Shown here piece after piece: positions 45,701-59,381 of a stretch of DNA of 64,000 nucleotides. Origin of the DNA: Owenia fusiformis. Lineage: Eukaryota > Annelida > Polychaeta > Sabellida > Oweniidae. The position numbers were made by a program, and so were the translations under genes. Position 1 is the first letter of the stretch. Each line of letters begins with the position of its first letter. The stretch is taken from contig CAIIXF020000002.1 of assembly GCA_903813345.2 (NCBI GenBank), forward strand, positions 19,112,455 through 19,176,454. The letters run 5' to 3'. Under the pieces are notes generated by a model. That model saw only the letters and a program-made list of their open reading frames with translations, did no database searches and was not told where the DNA came from.

Positions 45701-46512
45701 ACGTTACATTTTGAATTATTTTTCGTCTTTAAACGCTCATAACTCAAACAATATATGACTATTATACTTATTTTTCGTCTTGATAAAGGTAGATGGAAGT
45801 TTTATTTCAAAGGATGAATTTTAGTAAGCGTTCCATATTGTGACGTCATAGAGTCTGAAAAATAGAATCTGTTGACAGCGACCTTTTTTGCTCATTTTTT
45901 GGTACCTTCAACTTTTCAGGTGTACATTAAACAAAAAATACGAGATCAATTTTTAATAAATCATACATGATTATTTTGCTCCTAAACTCTAGTTTATTAA
46001 TAATTAGTTGATTTTGTTCACAAAAGTATGTGTTTTCTGTTGTATGTGGAAAAGTGGAGGACGAAAGGTTTTCAAAATTCATTAAAATAGGGCTAATTTA
46101 CGCCATTCGCCTATTTTCAAGCACAGCAACACGTATATTTATTTCACCTAAAATATCAATTGATTCGTGTTTTATGATGCTCCTAGCCCATTAACAATAT
46201 ATATATATGATATCAGAGTTATTCGTCTAAAATGTTTTGAGATATAGAGGTAAATGTGGAGGACGAAAGGATTTTCATGTGTGTACATTTTAATCAAAAA
46301 CGTCACATTCTATCATGTTAAAAGCGAGGATCCTCTGGATTACGCCACAAAATGTGTAACAATGCGTGCGCGAGCTTTTTGCGACCCGTCATAGAGTTCA
46401 TCAACAGTTAAACTGGTAACAAAGATGCCAGGCTAATGAATTTTCCTTCAATAGCTAGGAAGAATGATTCGGGTCTGACACAAGTTGCTTGGTGAAAATG
46501 GGTGTGGCATTA
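42734..46512. other. Region with local duplications, no gene found
   Basis: At 43117-43461 a unit of about 171 bp is tandemly duplicated at over 90 percent identity (key phrase gatgcgtaaaaaatcttgca). At about 44680-45080 a looser repeat recurs (atggtgcgtgcaaagagg twice). The open frames here show no known family. Confidence 0.6.
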
Positions 46513-48654
46513 AAGTAGCGGTCACACTAGCCGTGTAGGCTCACCGTTCGCCACCGTTTGGCTAATTATGGCCAGACGGCGACGGCCGCATTGTTTTTAT
46601 ACATTTTTGACCGGGACTATACCGTTCTATTCCGGGTCTGTACCGGCTTCTCATCGGCCTTGTACCGGACTTACCGTGTTTCAGAATTCTTGCTTACCGT
46701 TCTCGCCGTGTTCTCAACTGGCGCATACCATCCCCTCACCAGGTTTTCACCGGCCGGAACGCCTGGATATCGGCCGAACCGCCTTGATGGCGTCATGCAA
46801 ACGCTCACAATATTTAACTCACTTTTTGGAATGTATGCTCAACCATCCACGTGTTCAAAGCTAAATGATTTATATAATTAATTTGCTTATACATCTTAAT
46901 TATGTTCAATAACATTACAAGTTTGTCTATATTTAACTGTACAATGTGGCCACATAGCTTGTCCATCCTGTAAGCAGCTAGTTGGGTCAACCGAGTTAAG
47001 TCTTTCTCTGTAATAGTTAGTATGTTTATTCCATGAAAATACGTTGAAAATGAATAGGTCTCGAGAACCTGACCAACTTTGGTAGACAAACATGCAATAT
47101 GTATATTTCATCCGACCATATCACGTTTTACGTTTTTACTATACGTTTTGAAACTAATTGCTCTGAGGGGTAACTATTTGTTTTGACATTACATTTTACG
47201 CAAAGCGTTATTGGAAGGTACAGATTGAACCTTTACTCCTCTCCAACGTTTAGAAATATTTTTCCTCATTAAAATGGAGGGATTCGAAGTGAACTGTACT
47301 CGAATTGGAATTGAAGTCAGTTTATTGAATCACTAATAAAAATATGCCAAATCTTATTTGATTTCGAAAAAAGACGGCGGTGTTTTATATTATTTTTATA
47401 ACGTTTTGTAAAACGGCAACTACATATATTTTGTGATAATTGCGTCAACGTATATATTACAGGTCTTAGACCTGCGTTGTTTGAGTTATATACCAAAAAA
47501 TATTGACTTTTTGCACGCTGGTGACGTCGCGCCTTTTTAAATTAATCGAATAACTTAGAAGGGTATCACTCGAAAATTCACGGAATACTTCACATCTTTG
47601 TTATACCGTAGTTTAATCATTAAGGGATTAATGGGTGAACGTTAAGTTGTCATGAACATGAATATTGCAGTTTTATTGAATTTTCTGACAGAAATCGGCT
47701 CTTCCTCCACCCTATTAATTTTTTCTTATATAATTGGTCGTGTAAATGAGAAATAAAGCTTTCACAACTTTTTGATGGACGGTAACGTGAACAGAAAGAT
47801 CACGTAAAATGCATAAAACAGTTGATAGTTCGAAGTTTGGCTTATAATGCTAACTGGACATTTATTTTCACTTTTATTTGAGCTTTAATCATTTTTGCAA
47901 TTTATTTATTTTCTTCGTGTATGATAAAAGAAATATATTTGTAACTTGTTTTTCTCAGTGTCTTCAAAAGAATCTCTGTCAAAGTGGTTTGAGTGGATTC
48001 GTGGCTTCAAAGTACAAATGAGAAAGTCGAAGAATTGATGTCTCGAGTTACGGGACAAAACCTTGGACAATACCTGAATATTTAAATAAACTGGAGGCAA
48101 AATTGTTGAAACGGCAGAACACGGTGACAACACTGCGTCACGAGGCGGTACAATTGCGAGTTCACGGTATTAGGATGTTTAGAGGATGTTATGGAGCAGT
48201 TATAAGGCCGTTAACACGTTAATGGACTGTTACCTAAGCGTTAAGCGGCTGGTACCGTGAAACCCCTTTTTATGTGACCTTTCAAACCCCCGTTTGAACC
48301 TCGTTTATCGGACGGTACCCAAGCGGTACACTCTCGTTCGCAGCCCGTCACTGATAGAGTCAACGTCCACCATCGTCCCATTACCGCTCTGCGAACGTGT
48401 CCTTAACGGCTGCACCGTCCTTATACCATTCCCGTACCGCTATCACCGTTCGCAACCGAACGTTACTCAAGCGGGAAAAGTTTTGAGCATGCTCAAAAAA
48501 TTCGCCGGGTGTGGATGGACGGCAACGTTCCCTGAACGTTTCTCAACGGGCGGGAAACGACCCACCGTGTGGCCATACCGTGCACCGCCGTCTGGCCATA
48601 ATTAGCCACACGGTGGCGAACGGTGAGCCTACACGGCTAGTGTGACCGCTACTT
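46513..48654. mobile_element. 2.1-kb inverted-repeat DNA transposon without transposase
   Basis: The left end starting AAGTAGCGGTCACACTAGCC matches the inverted right end over about 68 bp with one mismatch. The flanking TTAA-like bases leave the target duplication (TTAA, TA or shorter) unresolved. The outer 300 bp on each side are GC-rich and full of ACCGTTC/GAACGGT motifs; the middle is ordinary AT-rich DNA. No transposase is visible; frames in the ends (46558-46881, 48294-48605) are by-products. Confidence 0.88.
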
Positions 48655-51073
48655 AAAGGTCTGTTAACTCCCTCATGCCTGAACATTTTTGGGAAAAAGG
48701 AAAGAATTGAAAAACTAAAATATAAATGAATCTAGAAGCAAGAAAAGGAAGCAACACCCAATAAGTTATATATCATTTTGAAGGGCTATACCCGCCCATA
48801 CTTTATGTTTTTTGAAAAAATGTGCATTTGCAAATCTTTTTCATAATTTCTCACTGAATTTAGCACTAGAGATTTTGTACCTTATGGATGTATCAAATTC
48901 TGAGATTTCAGGAATGTGATTTGTTAGTAGTCTATTAGACTAGTAGTGGTGTATTAGTAGTGTAAATAAGTTGAAAGCCCATGATTGAAGCAAGTACGTT
49001 TTATTTAAATTTTTGATGGAAGTGTAAAAACCCATAATATCTGAGGAATATGCCGTTGAGTTGCTTGGAGCCGACTTTCCAAATTTTCATACTCACTGGA
49101 CTATATTCAATGCGACAAGTTCTTTAATTCTGGTGTAATAGTCAACAACTTCAAACAGGAGAATGAGTGAAATACCATCTAATGGCGGCTGTGGAAATAA
49201 GAGTAAAGAGATTCATGAATGGATGGCTCAATAAACTATTTCTCATGAGATTTGAGAGGACGATCGAAAGGATAATTTCACAGTATTTCATATTTATTTG
49301 TATTCTCGAACGAGTCTCTTGTATTTTTGAATAACGTCATTTTTGGTCTTTTTTATAAGTCTTTATTTTTAACAGCGCATTTATTAAAATTGTTTTGTCA
49401 AAATATGAAGGGAATCTTAAGAACGAGACTTTAAACCTTGTATTTTTCGTATTTCGGCTCTTTTTGGGACTCGTGTCCTCCCCGTCTTCCATTTTTGAAA
49501 TATGCGCGCAGTTTGTCAGAGTTTCAAACTACGTGCCTAGTAGGCGGCTAGGCGCGCAGATTGACATGGGCACCGTGGATACTGTTATAAAATATATAGG
49601 TTACCCTTCCTCATTGAACTTTGAACAAGTAAAAAATGTTCGGTAATTTCTTTCCAACAGTATAAACAACTTCTGAAAAGGGGATGGGAATTGAACTGGA
49701 TAAAGTGAAAACGACAAGTTCAATCACAAACATTCAAAACCAATTAATGTTAAAAATGAGTATTTTTCATGTAATTGAAAATAGCTAGAACTAAAATGAT
49801 TTTTTCTCATTGTTTTATGTATTTTAAAATAAAATGCCTTTATCTAGTTTCGGTCAGCATACTTATTGATCATTCCGGTTGTAAATAACTTTGATAACTC
49901 GCGAATAAGTTGTGAATTTCGTGAATTTTGTTGATGTAACGGGACAACACGCCCGTGAAAACATGTCATATCTCACTTATAAATGGTCGCATCTTTTCAT
50001 TTTGGTTCTGTTGGCGTAGAAAACATCCAGTCAGAGTGTGATGACAGCAGTGTATTTGCTTCTCACCTACTACCGATTATATATTCCCATTATAGTAAAT
50101 GTAAAATTTATTCTGTGAAAAACGTCACGGTCGTTAAAACAGGCCCAGACGGCAGAAGGGAAACTCGAGATAAATAAATTGTCCGTGGTTATCAAGTCTT
50201 CAGTTCAGTTTATCAGACCATTGTGTTACAAATCGTGATAATAGTTGTGATTGAATGATAATGAGCATGATCTGAAAAATTCTGAAAAATCACCGTTTTG
50301 CTTGTGAAAAACGACCATGATGTTACTCATATATTGACAGTAGTCTTGTTGGAAATGGGACACATTTCAAGAAAAACAATGTGTCCACTCCATATCATAA
50401 CATAAAAGGATTTTCGAAATAGCCAGCATTACCCCATCTATGAACTGATATTTTGCGAAACTGTGACAATCGTCACGCGTGAAAAACGTCACGGTTATAG
50501 CATTGAACTCAAAGCAGTAATACGCCATTTTTATAAATCACAGATGGATTGGTTTAATTTTATATGATGACCCATATTCTTAAAACACATGTTTAACAGT
50601 TATTCCGTAATTACGCATAAAGCTCAACTCATAGACAAGGAAACGATAACGGCTAACGAATTTGCCCTTTTGTAAATGTGCTTTTTACATTTTATGCGTC
50701 TTTACAATAATATGTAACATGCAAGCAAATGACAAGTTATTTGGGAATTCCGTAAGAATAATTTATCGGAAAAGTCATAACAAAAAATGTAATATGAAGA
50801 CCATTAAAGCCCAAAATAGTTGACCCTCAGTAAATAACGTTTCGTTCAGTGTATTCCCGGGGATCGCTGAATTCAATCATAAAGTCCCTTATAATGTTTG
50901 CATTCTGATTTCTTTTCAATGGATGCAATTATTATTAATGGAGAACAGCATAAACCGAAACCCCTAGTTAAGCAATATGAACGATTTCAGCTTTTCAACG
51001 ATGTTTTTGTGTTATAATTAACTTTTATTTCAATTCCATTTGCACGATTTGTATATGATCTGTAATATTCAAT
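48655..51073. other. AT-rich region, no gene found
   Basis: The motif gtgaaaaacgtcacggt recurs at about 50117 and 50481, with a looser gtgaaaaacgacca at 50304 and gtgaaaatcgtcac at 52846, a scattered short repeat. The open frame at 49983-50177 has no recognisable feature. Confidence 0.5.
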
Positions 51074-51800
51074 ATGCCTTCGCGAAACGCAATTCGTTGG
51101 AAAAGAGACAGAGAAAAGCAAAAACTAAGTAATGCCCGAGAATATTAAAGAAAATGTAAGGCAAGCAATGCAAAAATACACTCCTCTTTGAAATATATCG
51201 CCAACCGACAACAAAAAGAAATAGGAAACACAAAATGCACGCTTCGAGAATGGAGGCAATAAAGCGACATTAATTCTTTTAAGGTTCTCTTTTTCTAAAA
51301 CAAAACCGGGGTAACGCATTGCACTGAACATTAAACTTCCAGAACTTCAAAGAAAACTGAAAATCACAGGAAAGAAATTGAGTTTATGCTTAGAGTTATG
51401 TGATGTGATATCAGAAACCGTTGAAAAAGTATCGAGTCTGACAAAAAAATTCGTTCTAGGACTGCCGACTTAACTCAGCTCGAATGAAGCAAAACACAAC
51501 AATAAGAACGTTTTCAGCTGCCATAAAAATGTCCTTGTGATGAGATCGGGGCATCGAGGAAGCGTTCCGCAGACCAAAAGAAAATTTCATATTCACAGTC
51601 CAGCATCCTCCGATCACAGGGCTTCAAAATCCAGAATATATTCTTTCTTACGGATTCTGGATACCTGCTTAGGAGGATGCAGTCCAGATGATTTTCATGC
51701 TTTGGCTACGTCAGACTTAAAAAGTCAGCAATATCATTCTTATTTCTTTCAAATGATTACGTTCAATCAAGTAGATGTAACATATTTTAAATGATAAAGC
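51074..51800 (+). pseudogene. Possible decayed coding remnant with basic N-terminus
   Basis: From 51074 the plus strand reads MPSRNAIRWKRDREKQK, then LSNARE, an in-frame stop, and further basic residues (ANRQQKEIGNTK, LREWRQ) broken by more stops. The later stretch to about 51794 keeps partly open frames. The Arg/Lys/Glu-rich opening is typical of proteins coded by several invertebrate transposons, but I cannot name the family. It cannot make a protein as it stands. Confidence 0.3.
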
Positions 51801-54800
51801 CTCTCTTGAAATTTGAAATCTTTAAAAAGGACTTTTCTGATGCATGATTGAATGCTGTTAATGTCATTTGGGATGAACAAGTATGGTTAATTGCCCTGTT
51901 GTTTGTGGTGCATGCAGAAAAGACTTCACTACGTCACCCTGCAGCTGGTCTACACCCATAGTAAAAGTTTCTCAAATTGTAAAAACAAATCGAATCAAAG
52001 TGTCTTGCCTCATATACTAGAGATTAAAAGAGAACTAGGGTGATTGAAATTGGGTGCTTGACAACATGGCATTTGCACCATCGATATAAAATGTAAAAGT
52101 GCTGGTTTCTTAAATCAGTTAAAGGTTTTGGTTAAGTTGATTTAAAAAAGATAATGTGGTGTGCACATAGTTATTGAAAATAGAAAAGATGTGCTCAGTA
52201 CATGTAAACTATGATTGCATATGAGTCCACATATGTCACATGTACGTAACTGCTTTTCCCTTGGAGATAGTGAAACACGGCACGATTCTGCTATCCACTG
52301 ATTCATGGTTTATGTCGAATTTTGACGGAAAATGAAACATATATGTGATAATATAAGACACAAATACAAACTCGTTTCTCAATTCAGCTAGCTATAGTCA
52401 TCAAAAATGCCCATTCGTGAATTAAGACTTCTCTTAAGTGAACATATAACTCATTGTCATTGTTGTTTCTAATTTTTTTGTGAAAATCGACACGGGGAAA
52501 AAGGTGAACCAGCCTAATGATCAATGCTCCCCAAATAAAAATTTTATCATTTTCTATTCGTCTAAAGCATAATTTTTCATGATCGAATCGATTCATGTTC
52601 CAATAGGGTTGAACCCTTTTCATTTTACTCAGATAAAAAATACAACGTATGAAAAAATCGAGAAAATGATGGATTCGGATGTTTCATGTTGACAAGTGAT
52701 GCACATCAAAAGGGAAATACTTATAGTCCAAATTCATTTATGATTTTAAAGGACAGTAGAGTAGCATAAGGAAAGCCATTGGCTTTTGGAAAATGCTACA
52801 TTCTAATGTGAATATCTTGGCATATTAATCACGGACTGAAAATGTGAAAATCGTCACATTTGAGACGGGCCCTAATTTCAATTTGAAATTCCACCTATTG
52901 TTCCTCTGAGTTTACTTCAATGCTTTGGGTAACGTGTGTATAAATGTATATAGATACATACTACATGTCTATTTGAAAAAATAATTTTAATGCTTTTTTG
53001 AATTTTTAACAAAATTTGTTTCACACTTAAGCCGTTTTCAGTGAAAACTATTTACTAGTACTTCTTTTTAAACTTCTCAAGATGTTTAAAAAATAGTTTT
53101 GTGATTTAATGATCCAACCCGAAGAGCATGTTTAACAAAGAAAGACAAATCCAATGTTATTTTCCAAAGGGGAAACTCTTGCTATATCCATTGTTTTCAG
53201 CATAATTTTGGTCATTGCATTTATATCTCCAAAACTAGCCTTAAATCTATTCTACTCTTATAGAAGTTTTAGACACCTTGTTTGAAAAAATATTTTCATG
53301 CACTAAACATTATAAAAGAAGATCCCCTTGGGAGTAAATAAATAGTTCAACATTTTGAAAAAATGTTAAAATTGGGTCCCGCATTCATATCTTTTTTAAA
53401 TTGTTTGATTTATATTTTTATTATCCATGAGAATTTACTTGAAAGAATGTTATTGGGAAATTTAAATTGAGAAAGTACTCATGGTAACCATTTAATCATC
53501 ATGAAAATTAGAAACAAGAAAACTCAGTTTCCATAGAAAATGCCCATATGAGAATTGAATGTTCGCATTCCCATGAGAATCGATTAAAGTTTTTCTTAGT
53601 ATTTTCATTCGCATGTCTTATTTTTTGTCAGAATTAACCCTATCGCTTTCATTGGTGAAATATGTGCAAAATAGCATCTCTCAAAGCTGACCTCTAAATG
53701 AATAAGTGTCAGGGTCAAATGTCAAAAATCTCAGAAATCACATATCATGAATTGTATAGTTGCAATATAAAACCAAAACTTAACCATCACATAACTTCAT
53801 AATATAATGATTAATTATTTATATATCACTTACACCTGGGCTGAGAGGGGCCTAACCTGTAACTTCACATGTCTTTTAAAATGTTATTTTGATGAAATTC
53901 TATTTCTAGGCCAAGTAAACAATTATGGCGGTACATGCTGATTAACAGAGAAAATAGATAACTACGACAGAATTATTCATTCACTGAGACCATGGGGTAT
54001 AATGCCAGGACCAATTCTGCATTACTGACTCGAGGTAATTAATCTAAAAAATATTGAATAGTTATGGAACACTCTGAGAAATAATTCAAAATCTCCCATG
54101 TCCTTCCGACGTCCTTCCGACAGACGATTTCTGCAGATCAATGAACAAAATGATACTTTTTTTGCAACGAGGATCTTGTACTAAAGTAAATATTTTGAAG
54201 GGTAGCACTGACTTACCCCGCGAGGACAGTAATTTGGACCGTTCGGGTACGAGCTCCCTTTAAACGTGTGGCTTAGCCTTCCTATCATTGCTTGCCGTAC
54301 GTAGTTGATGATACAGTCGAATACTGATTCTGATGATACATAACCGGCCAGTACCTCATTGGCGAATCCACGATTTGACAGAAGGGGGTTCGAAAATTTT
54401 CGGCAAAAACGTTTTTGGAGCCACCACGGTGAATTTGGAGAACACTTTTCCAAAGGACCGTGAGTTGTTTGTAGAAAGAATCGGGGGAGTTTTTCATGCA
54501 TTTCCCGTATGTTTTTCATTTTAAAAACAGGAATACACTTTAATCCGATAAATTATTTCTCAATTTCAAGGATTATCCATGGATTAGCCCAGGTATTTTT
54601 CAAACTTCAAAGGGCTGGGAATCATTGATTATCAATGCTTTTGAATAAGATATGAATGCTATTTAAATATCCATGTCACGCAGAAATAGCCTGACAACGG
54701 TAAAGTCAGATTCTGTTGTCACGAATGGCGGACATACGTCGCTTCAATTAGATTTTCATGAACTGTATGTTTAATAGAGCACCTAGACTAAATTCCTCTG

Positions 54801-55724
54801 GAACAAAAATCAATCAAAGTGTCTTTATACTCACTGTACAGTTAATAATATTCTACCAGCGAAACAAAGTCTTCAATTTAACCGATCAAAATGAGGTACG
54901 GGACAACGGTACCATATGTCGCTGTCTTTTTTAATTATTTCAAATTCAGATTCACGATAGCTACGATGGTAAATAACAAAAAAATGCTCAAACAACCGCG
55001 ATATTGGTGTATTTTTAAAGTATTTGGCTTCACTTTTTAACATTCTGTGATCCTGGTTATGTAAATGATATTTGGAACTAAAGTCTATGTCAATGCATTG
55101 GGAATGAGCATATTTTATATTATTTACAATAAAAATGTATCCACAAAACAGCTATGTTAGTTTAAAACGGAATGCCTCTGTCCCAAATGATTTTGTGATT
55201 CAATGATTTTTTCTTCAGTTGATTTAATCCGGCAGCCGACAGCAGGTGTTAGTTGTATTCGCGAATACAAAGTTAGAGAGGGGTAAGAGAAAAGATCTAT
55301 CTAACTATAGAAAATCTGACATTTTCAATGCCCATAAATTCCTTGTTGATGAATGTTCATGTGGGAAAAGAAGGATAGCAGTGGAGTGGACTGCGTAAAG
55401 AACTGCAGCAGCCCTAAATGTGTCCTGATAATTATAAACAAAGGCAATCATGGTAAAGAAGTGTTGTTTGAATAACTCATAAAGTGATTACCCTTTTTTC
55501 ATTCCACATATTATATTATTAATAGAGCTTTGTATAAGTAGACAATCGTGGACCCTGTAATCATCAAACTCGAAACAGATTCAAGTAATGATAGTGATTT
55601 AGACTTTCTAGTTGAATACTTATAAAAAAGCTTTAGTTGTACCTTTGAAATGGTCCCCTGTAGTACATACCCCTCATGGTCAATACATTTATGCATATGA
55701 AGTACAACTGCAATAAACATACTT
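51801..55724. other. AT-rich region with scattered repeats, no gene found
   Basis: At 54330-54610 lies a copy of the repeat also seen at 28590 and 29470-29900 (shared tttttcatgcattt and cttca(a/g)agggctgggaatcatt), probably with an inserted MITE piece. No splice-flanked coding signal was found. Confidence 0.5.
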
Positions 55725-55857
55725 AGGTCACATTTGCTCCTATTTTCACTACTGCGCCCGGCCGACTGAGTATTTTGTTCAAAATTGAATACACTATTGA
55801 AAAAAAAACGCTCAATCGGCCGGGCGCCGGCCGATGGATCGGAGCAAATGTGACCCA
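55725..55857. mobile_element. Short MITE with GGTCACATTTGCTCC ends
   Basis: Ends AGGTCACATTTGCTCC and, inverted, GGAGCAAATGTGACCC, with inner GC-rich palindromes around gcccggccga / tcggccgggc. A half copy lies at about 56182-56262 (gggtcacatttgctccgatt, gcccggccgattgagtat). No coding capacity. Confidence 0.85.
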
Positions 55858-56380
55858 GGCATTACTCCCTGATTTGCATTTTTTGTTAACACCATGGTAA
55901 ATTCTCATTGGAATTTTGTTTTCTAGCTTTAAAAAACTAAATCAATTGAAGAACAAATCATTGAATCACAAATCCATTTGGGACAGAGGCATTCCATTTG
56001 CAACATATTGTTGTTTTGTGGATAATACAGGTATGTGTTCATGTGTTCATGTTCATGTTCAGTTCACTTCACATACTTTACAAGTGTAAGCTTATGTGCT
56101 TTTGATGTTTGAGCCTAAGCTTCAGGCGTCGTGTAAATGGAACAGAGGTTATTCATAAGTGGATGCAGCTGAGGAGTGCCTGGGTCACATTTGCTCCGAT
56201 TCAACGGCCGGCGCCCGGCCGATTGAGTATTCTGTTCAAAACTGAATACAACCTAGACACGATAAAGCGCGGAAGAAAGCACAAAGTCGACATACAAGTT
56301 CCCAACATCTTTGAAGAAGCCTGCTGCATATCCTAGAAGGTGGAAAATGTCGTTTTTGACAAGCAGACTAGAAAACCCTG

Positions 56381-56473
56381 TAGAAGATTTGTTTTGTAAA
56401 ATGCATAAGAAAAGAGAAAATTCTGGGACACCGAATTTTCTCGTTTATTATACGTTTTACAAAACAAATCTTC
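56381..56473. repeat. Hairpin-type MITE, about 42-bp arms
   Basis: agaagatttgttttgtaaaa at the left returns inverted at the right (ttttacaaaacaaatcttct) around a short loop near 56428, with a few mismatches in the inner part of the arms. Confidence 0.8.
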
Positions 56474-57143
56474 TCACTAATCTTTTCTAGGTTCATTGGT
56501 GCACTATTTGTGCAAACATGAAAGATGTAGATAATGTGGAGAAGGAGTAATTCCTATTTGAAAAATAACATGCGACTCCATTGAGGAATGCAGCAAATTT
56601 CCGAACATGCAGACTTACCTTAAGCGGCATTAAGATATACATGGCTTTATAACAAAAACGGAATAAATAAATAAGATTACTCGATGGGTTGCTGAAGCGG
56701 GGTGGCTCCATGACGATCTCCTAGAGGTGAGTTTTTACCTAATTTTTAGATTTAATAAATTACCAATGTGCAACTCCAAAGCATAGTATCCAGACATTCA
56801 GTCATATTTTAATTTGAAAAGCAAAAACGTAGATGTGCTAGGGAGGTGCGTTACTTTTGACATCGCACGCATTAGAAACGTCAGACAAATTATGGACAAA
56901 TGATTGGTGCGTCAACATTATTCACCGTGATCACTTGCTCTCCTTTAATATGGAAAAATGTATGCTCCCTTTCACTCCCCGCCATTTCTTATTCAACCAA
57001 TGAAGAAGGAAACAATGGAGAAAGACGTGGTAAGAATTTATCCCAAATTTGGTAATAATTCTCATTGATATAATTGCCCTAACGATTAATTACCTTCATG
57101 TTTATAAAGTAAACAGTATAAGCTTTATGTACGTATAACTTAC

Positions 57144-57384
57144 TAGATATTTCTATAGAAGTATCAAGTTGAAGTTGCATTTTACAAACGTCATATTTGT
57201 GAACATCATCTAAATTTTGTGTGTACTTTCTTATTTTTTCTACAATGTATTCTCGTTGCATCTTGTGTTGAGTGACTAAATCAAACCATTGTAGGCAATT
57301 CAGTGTTGAGAAATTTGAGAAAAATGGGGAAACTGAAAAGGCAGCCATTTTGATTGTTTTTCCATGAAATATCGCCATTTTCAT
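57144..57384 (-). CDS. Candidate first coding exon of an unrecognised minus-strand gene
   Basis: An ATG in good context (gaaaATGAAAATGG) opens 80 codons to a strong donor ATCTA|GTAAGTTA at 57144/57143, phase 1. In-frame ATGs also start MAIFHGKT and MAAFSVSP. The later part looks like real protein: LNCLQWFDLVTQHKMQREYI, VEKIRKYTQNLDDVHKYDVC, KMQLQLDTSIEIS, a helix-rich sequence. Two AAAATGGC(G/T)-type motifs (57370s and 57350s) resemble YY1 sites that often sit at starts of genes. No downstream exon could be tied to it, and it matches no family I know. It could also be a chance open stretch. Confidence 0.4.
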
Positions 57385-57439
57385 TAGTTACCATTGACCT
57401 ATTACAGTCAAAACATCAATGTCTGTGACTAATTTGAAT

Positions 57440-57760
57440 TTAAAAAATAAGCAATCAAATGACCATATTGAAACATTTTATGTAAAAATAGAAAGATTTA
57501 TATTTATCCTAACTTTTGTTTATTTTAGTTTGTTTTCTAGTTTAGCTATCATATCTGTGTCCTCTTATATTTTGATACTTCTCTGCCATGTTATTTTCGG
57601 AAAAATTAACATGGCTGAAACTCCCTAAACTACAAAAGGCCACAGCTTTGCTGCACATTATACATTACTTTCTGAAATATACAAAAGTTAGGATAAATAT
57701 AAATGTTTCGATCTATTTTTACATAAACTGTTTCAATATGATAATTTGATTGATAATTTT
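57440..57760. mobile_element. Fold-back MITE related to the one at 33405
   Basis: The arms atttatatttatcctaactt and its inverse (aagttaggataaatataaat) enclose gccatgttattttcggaaaa...aacatggc, a palindrome shared with 33405-33700. Outer parts (atgaccatattgaaacattt and aaactgtttcaatatgataa) also pair loosely. Confidence 0.75.
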
Positions 57761-58546
57761 TTTTAATTCAAAGTAGTTCCAAACATTACTGTTTTGACTC
57801 TACCAGGGTTACTATAAAAAGGAAAACCATTTCTTGGGGCACTGTAGTTATCAGAAATTTACACCAAACAGGAAATGAAAAAAAAACATGTTGATTTCAG
57901 AATGTTTTAAAGGAAGATCATTTGGGACAGAGGCATTCAATTTGCCACTTAGCTGTCATGGCCTAGAATAATGGAAATAACGCCACAACGCATGAGCGTA
58001 AACAGGTAAATCGACATTTCATGGTCCTAAGAGTTCAATGGAGAGCAGTCTTCATCAAAATTTAAAATCTTATAACTTTTTAGCAAATCATTTATTTTCT
58101 TAGGATTCAACGGATCCTTGTTACAACCAATGATGTGTTATTTTTGATGTATAAAACAGCAAATCCATCCAGAGATCTTTCGGCCTTTTAATAATTTAAT
58201 TTTCGAGATGTTTTGCTAAAATCCCCCATTGGCCGCCATTATAAACTTTGAAAAAGCTCAAATCCTGAATCATTTCACATCATTCGTAAAGTAATCTTAA
58301 GGTGCTATGGAAGTTAACAGGAAATGACAAAACAAAAAATGTCAAAACCATGCTGGATTTTTGAAAAAATTTTGAACCAAGATAACAGTTCTGTTTGGAC
58401 CTCCAGTCAGTTTAACTAGTTCCACATATCATTTACATGACCGGGAACACAATGAAAATGGTCAGAGTGACCATAAACATGATGAAATAACCTTTCCAGC
58501 CCTCTGAAAATGTGACTGAAAAATAGCTAAAAGTAGGTGCTCAGGA

Positions 58547-59381
58547 AACACAGGCTGGTATCGAAAGATTTGTCCGCTGTGACGGAGCATGCTATTTTTC
58601 ATAAAAACACTAAGAATGCTTCACGATTTATTTTTTAACTCATATGTTTCGTTATATCAAAGATGATTACTTACTCCATGCAATGGATATATCATTTGCG
58701 TGTAACCTTCACTTCTGTTTGAAGTCTAATAACGCTAGGAGTAAAATCTATTGAAAACGGCGCCAGAGTATCAAACTCTAAAATGTACCATTTCTTTTTT
58801 AACTTTTTAATGGCATGATATAGTGACACGATAATATTAACATATGTTTTAAGCATAACTCTGAATGTATTAATGAGATATTAATGCATTGGGTCTTTTT
58901 AATTTTTTTAATAAAAAATAATATTAATATTTTTTGTCCGCTGTGACGGAGCATTTTCACAGTTCACATTTACAACTGCTCCGTCACAGCGGACAAAAAA
59001 ATTAAACATTATTTTTTATAAAAGAATTAAAAAGACCAAATACATCAACATCTCATTTATACCTTCATAGTTATGCTGAAACAATGTATAAATATTATCG
59101 TGTCACTATATCGTGCCAATAGAAAGTTAAACAAGAAATGGTACATTTTGAAGTATGATACTCCGGCGCCATTTTCAATAGCTTTTCTTCCCAGCGTAAT
59201 TGGACTTCAAACAGAAGTGAAAGCTACCCGCAAATTATATATCCATTGCATGGAGTAAGTAATTTTGTATGGTATAACGAAACATATGAGTTAAAAAATA
59301 AATCGTGAAGTATTCTTAGTGTTTTTGTGAAAAATAGCATGCTCCGTCACAGCGGACAAATATTTCGATACCAGCCTGTGG
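58547..59381. mobile_element. Long palindrome (arms about 400 bp), fold-back element
   Basis: Starting from cacaggctggtatcgaaa at the left and its inverse at the right, both arms run inwards at high identity to the centre, where tgtccgctgtgacggagca (58935-58953) faces its complement (58978-58996) across a 24-bp loop. The same TGTCCGCTGTGACGGAGCA also lies near the outer ends (58569 and 59339), so the terminal sequence is repeated at the centre. The transcript would form a very long hairpin. Confidence 0.88.

Noticed and set aside
46558-46881. Two overlapping plus-strand frames (MANYGQTATAALF; MARRRRPHC)
   Set aside because: They lie in the inverted end of the 2.1-kb element, overlap in two frames and have no domain.
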